Source of the DNA: an uncultured Blautia sp.
GTDB lineage: Bacteria > Bacillota > Clostridia > Lachnospirales > Lachnospiraceae
DNA: 21,465 bases
Assembly: GCA_934394595.1 (NCBI GenBank)
Contig: CAKRRX010000038.1
Location: 1 to 21,465, forward strand
Reading direction: 5' to 3'
The notes beneath the pieces were generated by a model that did not search any database, was not told the origin of the DNA, and worked only from the letters and a program-made list of their open reading frames with translations. The position numbers and the translations under genes were made by a program. Positions 16,919 through 21,465 of the stretch are shown piece by piece; position 1 is the stretch's first letter; each line of letters starts with the position of its first letter.

Positions 16919-17782
16919 ATGTCTGTTGATTCTAAACGAAATGTATTACGCAATGCGTGTGAAAAGTGTATGAAGGAATTAAAGGAGTATTGTGAACATC
17001 TGTGGGAGATAGAGCAAATTTTGCAGAAATGTCGGGAAGAAAGCCCTTTGGAACCACCGAAAATAGTCGCTGATGATGATATAATAATTGAAGCTGAAAG
17101 CCCATTTGATGGGGGGATTGAAGCGCTACAAAAAAATGAGCGGGAAATTGATTACTGCATTGCTGCACTTGATCATTATATAGCTCAGAGTATGGGACCT
17201 ATGGGAAATGAGGACGAGGTAATTGGGGCGGTTTTGGGAACTTCCAGGCTAATATCCGAGCTATCGGCTCATTTTCCTTCAGGGGACGACATAAAGAGCC
17301 TGACGAATAACCTTATGTGGTGCAAAGGAATAGCTGATGACTTTTGTGCGCAAAGATGGCAAGGTGGAGTAAGTGGTATCCATATAGAAACGATAGAACA
17401 TCTGAAGAAAAAGTATGAATGGCCAATTGTTATATTAATAAAAAATGTGAGCTATTTACTGATGGATTATAAACATGAGCTGCAAAAAGTAAGACGCATA
17501 GTTTCCACACCTACAATATATGATTCACCCGAAATGGCAGAAAATATACCACCAAAACCTGCAAAGGAATCCGTATATCCATGTTTTCATGCTGTCTCTG
17601 ATATTGATAATAATGAAATTCAGGAAACGTCCATGGCAAAAGTATATGCCTTACCTAATGATATGTCCATGGCTGCGGTATATGCGTCTCCTGAGGTGAT
17701 TGATGATAATGAAACCCAGGAAACATTCATGGCTTACGTATATGCGTCGCCTGAGATGATGATGGAGAAAAAAAATAAGTGA
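16919..17782 (+). CDS. Putative multi-core RiPP precursor with C-terminal VYA/S-P repeats
   Basis: The product is 287 residues and I do not recognise the family. Residues 1-190 are predicted helical and charged, with several Cys (14, 17, 25, 38, 80, 135, 143) and a hydrophobic patch WPIVILIKNVSYLLM (168-182). There is no signal peptide. From about 196 the sequence becomes low in helix, Pro/Met/Tyr-rich and repetitive: IYDSPEM (200-206), MAKVYALP (239-246), MAAVYASPE (251-259) and MAYVYASPE (271-279), ending EMMMEKKNK. The start at 16919 has GGGAGGGG six bases upstream. A radical SAM/SPASM gene follows after 37 bases on the same strand. Repeats at the C-terminus beside a SPASM enzyme are what one expects of a peptide substrate with several core units. 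The long N-terminal domain is unusual for a leader, so an accessory or scaffold protein is the alternative. Both genes are A+T-richer than the gene before them. Confidence 0.6.
   Translation: MSVDSKRNVLRNACEKCMKELKEYCEHLWEIEQILQKCREESPLEPPKIVADDDIIIEAESPFDGGIEALQKNEREIDYCIAALDHYIAQSMGPMGNEDEVIGAVLGTSRLISELSAHFPSGDDIKSLTNNLMWCKGIADDFCAQRWQGGVSGIHIETIEHLKKKYEWPIVILIKNVSYLLMDYKHELQKVRRIVSTPTIYDSPEMAENIPPKPAKESVYPCFHAVSDIDNNEIQETSMAKVYALPNDMSMAAVYASPEVIDDNETQETFMAYVYASPEMMMEKKNK
17621..17755 (+). repeat. Tandem coding repeats QETxMAxVYAxPe
   Basis: Three in-frame copies of MAxVYAxP occur at codons 239-246, 251-258 and 271-278. The first and third are each preceded by DNExQET, and at the DNA level both sit in a longer duplicated block (about 17607-17650 and 17703-17748, near-identical around CAGGAAAC and CATGGC). 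A degenerate fourth unit, IYDSPEM, lies upstream at codons 200-206. Most differences are at codon third positions or at the single variable residue before VYA. Confidence 0.85.
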
Positions 17783-17819
17783 AAAAGTATTTTCAAAAGA
17801 ATATTCAAGAGGGATTGAA

Positions 17820-18842
17820 ATGAGCGGGAATCATTATTCATACGCATTGCGTTCGTGTGTTTGGGAAATAACGCTTGCCTGTTGCTTTTCCTGTAATTAT
17901 TGTGGCTCAAAGGCAGGAAAAGCAAGAAAGAATGAACTGTCCACAGAGGAGTGCCTGGATGTTGCAAAACAATTAGCAGATATTAACTGCCGCAGAGTTT
18001 CTATGATTGGTGGTGAGGTATTCATGCGGCCGGATTGGAGGGAGATTGCCAAAGCGCTAACTGATAGGAAGGTAAAAGTATCCATCATTACGAATGGCTA
18101 TTTATTCTCCGAGAAACTGATCACAGATCTCAAGGAATGTAGGATAGAATCCATTGCAGTGTCCTTGGACGGACCAGAAGCTATTCATGACAGGTATCGG
18201 CAAAAGGGCAGCTTTAAACGAGCGCTGCAGGCAATTGATACCTTGACGGGAAATGATATCCCGGTTTCCGTAATAAGTACACTTCACAGTGAGAATGTTC
18301 CTTTTCTTGACGAAATGTACGAAATTTTGAAAACCAGGAAAATATTTGCATGGCAGCTGCAAGCGTGCTCCCCTATGGGAAATGCGACAGATGCTGGTTT
18401 TTCCACTAATATTGATTTCCGAACCGTGATAAAGTTTGTGGAAAAACATCTATACAATCCGTATTTTGCAATAGGCGTGGCAGATAATATAGGGTACTAT
18501 ACAGAAAGCGAAGGATGGCTACGTGGAAATCCCAGCGGGCAAGCTGTTTTTCGTGGATGTAAAGCAGGACTGACAAACATTGGGATTGACAGTGTGGGTA
18601 ACGTGCGGGGATGTGAATCCATGTATGATGAATCCTTTATTGAAGGAAATTTAAGAGAAAAATCCATATCCGAAATCTGGAATGCGCCGGGAGCTTTTGC
18701 ATATAATAGGCACTTTACCTTAGAAAATTTAACTGGTAAATGCCAAAATTGTGAACATGGCGGCAAATGCGCCGGAGGTTGCAGATCCTACAATTATTTT
18801 ACCCATGGGAAACTGTACGAAGCTTTGTTTTGCGCAAAATAA
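17820..18842 (+). CDS. Radical SAM/SPASM protein, probable peptide maturase
   Basis: The product is 340 residues. The radical SAM 4Fe-4S motif CxxxCxxC is Cys21, Cys25 and Cys28 (CCFSCNYC), followed by the SAM-binding IGGEVF (63-68) and later barrel strands VSIITNG and IAVSLDG. The C-terminal SPASM domain has all seven cysteines in canonical spacing: Cys247, then G260xxxxC265, then C308xxC311xxxxxC317xxxC321, then Cys338, enough for two auxiliary clusters. Such enzymes typically modify ribosomal peptides (thioether, C-C or cyclophane links) or activate sulfatases. The repeat-bearing neighbour 37 bases upstream favours peptide maturation. There is no N-terminal RRE-like peptide-binding domain. 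The start has AAGAGGG six bases upstream. No protease or transporter gene accompanies the pair. Confidence 0.9.
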   Translation: MSGNHYSYALRSCVWEITLACCFSCNYCGSKAGKARKNELSTEECLDVAKQLADINCRRVSMIGGEVFMRPDWREIAKALTDRKVKVSIITNGYLFSEKLITDLKECRIESIAVSLDGPEAIHDRYRQKGSFKRALQAIDTLTGNDIPVSVISTLHSENVPFLDEMYEILKTRKIFAWQLQACSPMGNATDAGFSTNIDFRTVIKFVEKHLYNPYFAIGVADNIGYYTESEGWLRGNPSGQAVFRGCKAGLTNIGIDSVGNVRGCESMYDESFIEGNLREKSISEIWNAPGAFAYNRHFTLENLTGKCQNCEHGGKCAGGCRSYNYFTHGKLYEALFCAK

Positions 18843-18849
18843 ATAAAAA

Positions 18850-18942
18850 TTATTCCCGCCTTTTGCGATATTCCGCCGGTGTGATACCAGTCAGTTTGCG
18901 GAACTGATCGTAAAAGGTGGGAATATACAGATATTCTGTTTC
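18850..18942 (-). pseudogene. AraC-family regulator remnant (C-terminal fragment)
   Basis: Thirty codons before a TAA on the minus strand read YIPTFYDQFRKLTGITPAEY then RKRRE, the typical end of the second helix-turn-helix of AraC/XylS regulators. A stop codon lies in frame just upstream (18943-18945) and no start or N-terminal part is present, so this is a decayed gene. It sits between the radical SAM gene and the anti-sigma gene, a sign of past rearrangement at this junction. Confidence 0.75.
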
Positions 18943-18984
18943 TTAGAGCTGTCTATTTCCCGGCAGCCCTATATTTTTTATACT

Positions 18985-20196
18985 CTATTTTTGAATTTTC
19001 AGCATAACTGGTTCGTATGTTGTGTTGGTTTCATAGTCGTATACACGGATTCCAATTTCATCCGGAAGATCCGTTTTCTGGTAGTTCACCTGGCATGTGA
19101 CTTCTTTTCCAACTTCTGCAACTGGAGAGGAACCGCCAAGTTCGGAGATTTGCCATACATTTCCATCAGAATCCGTCACGTCCAAGGAAAGGCTGTCGAA
19201 TTCTTCTAATATAATATAATGAATTGTAGCGTAATCGCCCATTTCGGTTTCCTCTATATCTGCAGACAAGATCTTCACTTTTCCATCTGCGGCTGACACT
19301 CCGGCATCCGCTTCTCCTGCATTACTTTCATTCTCAGTTTCGGACATGTCCGCTGCCACCGGCACATAAGTCGCACTTTTTCCCTGACTCTTGTCCTCCA
19401 GCTGGAAGGTGATGTTTGTCCGCATCACGTCGTCCACACTCTTTGCACCTGGAAGCATGGCACTTCCTACACAGGAAACAGTAAGATTCTCACTCTGATT
19501 GTTCTTTACTGCGGAAGAATAGAAATCTAATACATCGTCTTCCTGGCTTCGGTAATTGCATACTGCGGTATCGATTCCAAGATCTGAATCAAAATCAAAA
19601 CCTACTCCGACTTTTACGATCACCAGTCCTTTTTCTTCGGCATATTCGCCTATTGTCTTATCACTTTCAATTCCCAGATTTTGGACAGAATCCTCGTCCA
19701 TCGCGTCCTGTCCCACCAGCAGATATTTTCCTCTTTCTTTTGCGGTAACTTCCACTACCACCTGCACGCTATTCTTGTCACAAAGGGCTTCTTTCACAGT
19801 GTAAGTAAGAATGGAGTCACCGTCTTCCTGCTGTACTGGATCCTTCTCAATCAACTCCTCTGCCTCTTCTGGTATTTTGTTTCCCACTTCCTGAAAGAAA
19901 CTGGAAATGCCCATATACTTTTCTGCGGCAAAAACAGTGACACCAAATGTCAGGACGGCTGCAAATGTCAGTACCAAACTGCGCTTCCAGTTTTTCTTTC
20001 CGGATTTTTTCCGTGTACCAATATTTTCTGTTCTGCCAGTCCCGTTTATTACTCTCCCAGTTCTGTTTTCCTTCTGGTACTCTTTATCAGACTCTACAGA
20101 ATTCTCTAACATTTCCAAAGTCTCGTCCACTCGTCTTAGTACACATTCCGGCACGTCTGTTTCTTCGGAAAAAATATCGAACAATTTATCATCCAT
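18985..20196 (-). CDS. DUF4179-like membrane anti-sigma factor
   Basis: The product is 403 residues. A short cytosolic N-terminus is followed by a basic linker, one transmembrane segment (about 73-92: KRSLVLTFAAVLTFGVTVFA) and a large extracellular region starting EKYMGISSFFQEVG, typical of DUF4179 proteins found beside ECF sigma genes. The start at 20196 has AAGGAGG eight bases upstream and overlaps the sigma gene stop by 8 bases (ATGGATGA); the in-frame ATG at 20214 lacks a ribosome site. By context it should hold the ECF sigma factor at the membrane until a surface signal arrives. The signal is unknown. A basic, Asn/Thr/Arg-rich stretch (about 43-70) before the membrane segment is variable-looking. 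Confidence 0.85.
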   Translation of the reverse strand: MDDKLFDIFSEETDVPECVLRRVDETLEMLENSVESDKEYQKENRTGRVINGTGRTENIGTRKKSGKKNWKRSLVLTFAAVLTFGVTVFAAEKYMGISSFFQEVGNKIPEEAEELIEKDPVQQEDGDSILTYTVKEALCDKNSVQVVVEVTAKERGKYLLVGQDAMDEDSVQNLGIESDKTIGEYAEEKGLVIVKVGVGFDFDSDLGIDTAVCNYRSQEDDVLDFYSSAVKNNQSENLTVSCVGSAMLPGAKSVDDVMRTNITFQLEDKSQGKSATYVPVAADMSETENESNAGEADAGVSAADGKVKILSADIEETEMGDYATIHYIILEEFDSLSLDVTDSDGNVWQISELGGSSPVAEVGKEVTCQVNYQKTDLPDEIGIRVYDYETNTTYEPVMLKIQK

Positions 20197-20698
20197 GAAT
20201 ATATCCTCCTTCATACTCTACGCGAAGCTGTTTTCTGGCTCTGGAGAGCCTTGTAAGCACTGTATTCTGGCTGATTTCCAGAAGGGCTGCGATTTCTTTT
20301 ACACTAAGGGATTTGCTGTAATACAACAACATCACCACCTGGTATTTCTCATCCAGGGAGGCCAGGATTTCCTTCCACTCACAGTCCACATATCCAGGTT
20401 CCTCAAAGGTGCCCTCTTCCATTTCCATAGTAGGGAAAACGCGGCCTTTGTGCCGCAGCATTTCATTGCAGTTATTGATTAATATCCGGATCATCCATGT
20501 TTTGAAATAGGAATCATTTTTCAAGGTAGAAAGTTTCTCATAGCACTTCAAAATGGTTTCCTGTATGGCATCTGCTGCGTCCTCATCATTCTTCAGATAC
20601 GCCCAGGCTACTTTGTACATACTCTGGGTGTTCATTTTGATGAGCTGTGCAAATGCACCGGAATCTCCGGCTTTTGCCTTTTTCACCAAATTTTCCAT
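20189..20698 (-). CDS. ECF-type sigma-70 factor
   Basis: The product is 169 residues, typical ECF length, with only regions 2 and 4. Region 2 (about 5-85) includes DAADAIQETILKCYEKL and YFKTWMIRILINNC. Region 4 (about 107-160) includes the helix-turn-helix LSVKEIAALLEISQNTVLTR. It directs RNA polymerase to a small set of stress or envelope promoters. It is co-transcribed and overlaps with the downstream membrane anti-sigma gene, the usual partner-switch arrangement. The ATG at 20698 has GGAG about 13 bases upstream, a long spacing. A possible autoregulated promoter is at 20731-20756. Confidence 0.95.
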   Translation of the reverse strand: MENLVKKAKAGDSGAFAQLIKMNTQSMYKVAWAYLKNDEDAADAIQETILKCYEKLSTLKNDSYFKTWMIRILINNCNEMLRHKGRVFPTMEMEEGTFEEPGYVDCEWKEILASLDEKYQVVMLLYYSKSLSVKEIAALLEISQNTVLTRLSRARKQLRVEYEGGYIHG

Positions 20699-20730
20699 AA
20701 GGTTTTTCGCTCCTTTTTTGTGTTCTGCAG

Positions 20731-20756
20731 TACACGAAATATGTTGGGGTGTTTCC
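20731..20756 (-). promoter_or_regulatory. Possible ECF-type promoter of the sigma/anti-sigma operon
   Basis: GGAAAC (20756-20751) resembles an ECF -35 element and CGTGTA (20736-20731) an ECF -10 element, 33 bases before the sigma gene. The 14-base gap is shorter than the 16-17 usual for this class, so the call is weak. Confidence 0.28.
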
Positions 20757-20934
20757 TTTTACATTCATTAGATGGAAAAGACGGGGAGAATATTTCACGG
20801 GAGATAACATTACGGTTGAAAAATCTTAAAAAACTCTTGATTTGGTTGCCTACCCGGACGCGGTTGTCGTAGCCCGCAGTAGTGGTATATGTGGTGTAAA
20901 ATCTCCGTCAGCCATAAGTTTCTCCCAGTACACA

Positions 20935-21112
20935 GCAGCCGAACACATCGTATTTCTAAGCTGGGCTTTTCAGGTGCGGTTTTAGTGGAGGCAAAATCCA
21001 TGACTTACGAAGACTTATGCGTGAAGGCTCTCCTGAACGCATTAGTCATAGTTAGTCATTAGTTTGCCGGAGCGTTGCGCCGCCCAGCGTGAAATACGAT
21101 GTGTTTGGCTGC
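20935..21112. repeat. Long imperfect inverted repeat with nested palindromes
   Basis: The arms 20935-20966 and 21082-21112 are inverted copies of about 31-32 bases with few differences; the shared core is GAAATACGATGTGTT. Inside are nested pairs ATGACT/AGTCAT (21000-21005 and 21044-21049) and ATGCGT/ACGCAT (21017-21022 and 21037-21042). The whole 178 bases could fold as one hairpin on either strand. No transposase or credible gene is present. It resembles a non-autonomous intergenic repeat or a structured RNA; copy number elsewhere is unknown. Confidence 0.7.
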
Positions 21113-21190
21113 GTCCGTCCTGAGTAATTTACATTGGCGCGGAATGTGCAGTGTAAAATTGTGTACGGGAAATCCAAATTATCATAACAG

Positions 21191-21236
21191 AAAAAGCTGG
21201 CAACCTGTAATTAAATAATACAGATGCCAGCCTTTT
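21191..21236 (-). terminator. Intrinsic terminator downstream of purL
   Basis: GCTGGCA (21196-21202) pairs with TGCCAGC (21225-21231), extended by CTGT/ACAG. It is followed on the minus strand by TTTTT and on the plus strand by CTTTTCTCT, so it may act in both directions. It lies about 80 bases after the purL stop. A separate six-pair hairpin (TGTGCC/GGCACA, 21284-21298) without a U-tract lies between them. Confidence 0.85.
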
Positions 21237-21315
21237 CTCTACTGTTTTGAAAACCGTAATTTATTTCCTGCTATCTCCCAGCGTGTGCCTGAGGCACAGC
21301 CTCAACCCACTTCTT

Positions 21316-21465
21316 TTATTTGAAGTACTCAACACCAGACTCAAAGATCTGAATATCCTGCTCTCCATAGATGTTGATGGCAACTCCATTGTCGCGGCGC
21401 TCGCTGTGGGCCATCTTACCAAGGACACGTCCATCCGGGCTTGTGATACCCTCGATGTTGTAGGT
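21316..21465 (-). CDS. purL: Phosphoribosylformylglycinamidine synthase, C-terminal end (partial)
   Basis: The last 49 residues before a TAA read YNIEGITSPDGRVLGKMAHS, then ER, and end QIFESGVEYFK. This is the conserved C-terminus of FGAM synthase, where the glutaminase domain of the large single-chain form ends; the HSER stretch belongs to its active site. The enzyme converts FGAR to FGAM in purine synthesis. The rest of the gene is beyond the window. The large single-chain form is inferred from this glutaminase end, because split PurL/PurQ proteins would place it in PurQ. Confidence 0.88.
   Translation of the reverse strand, partial: TYNIEGITSPDGRVLGKMAHSERRDNGVAINIYGEQDIQIFESGVEYFK

Noticed and set aside
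17621..17755. CRISPR-like or plain direct repeat
   Set aside because: Repeats are in frame, of unequal spacing, and code for a conserved peptide motif; there are no unique spacers and no cas genes.
18943..18984. Terminator of the anti-sigma gene
   Set aside because: Only a four to five pair stem (GCTG/CAGC) with no proper U-tract could be drawn.
20810..21001. 63-codon minus-strand reading frame in the ECF-purL gap
   Set aside because: It lies across the left arm of the inverted repeat, has no ribosome site, and its sequence is explained by the repeat.

Overview
The window looks like the chromosome of a Gram-positive anaerobe of the Lachnospiraceae/Clostridia type. The evidence is a type III glutamine synthetase, a tryptophan operon controlled by a T-box, strong AGGAGG-like ribosome sites, TTGACA/TATAAT-type promoters, an ECF sigma/anti-sigma pair with a DUF4179-like anti-sigma, and moderate GC. 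Genus cannot be fixed from the sequence alone.

Layout. Positions 1-3547 (minus strand) hold a moxR-type AAA+ ATPase, a VWA-domain protein and a GTG-started YitT-type membrane protein (cut by the window edge), packed as one operon. Next on the minus strand are a type III glutamine synthetase (3627-5741) with a structured leader, and a YegS/BmrU-type lipid kinase (5889-6788). The kinase promoter is embedded in the terminator of the gene cluster upstream of it. Positions 6962-13643 are a complete trpEGDCFBA operon (minus strand), preceded by a Trp-specific T-box leader (about 13753-14051) and a consensus promoter. The 13644-14298 gap holds this leader, its promoter and the upstream region of the serpin gene.

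From 14299 the plus strand carries a secreted serpin with an inhibitory-type hinge, a tRNA cluster (Val-TAC and two identical Met-CAT genes separated by a terminator-like hairpin), and an SprT-like metalloprotein carrying a UvrD/PcrA-type C-terminal domain. After these comes a two-gene, A+T-rich unit at 16919-18842. Its first gene encodes a 287-residue protein of unrecognised fold whose C-terminus carries repeated 'MAxVYAxPe' motifs. Its second gene encodes a radical SAM/SPASM enzyme with a textbook seven-cysteine SPASM pattern. I read the pair as a candidate multi-core RiPP precursor plus peptide maturase, and it is the most interesting item in the window.

The right end (minus strand) has an AraC-family C-terminal remnant, a DUF4179-like anti-sigma factor overlapping an ECF sigma factor gene, and a 617-base intergenic region (20699-21315). 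That region holds a possible ECF promoter, a long imperfect inverted repeat (20935-21112) and a strong terminator. The window ends in the 3' end of purL.

No CRISPR array, insertion sequence, rRNA or replication origin was seen.
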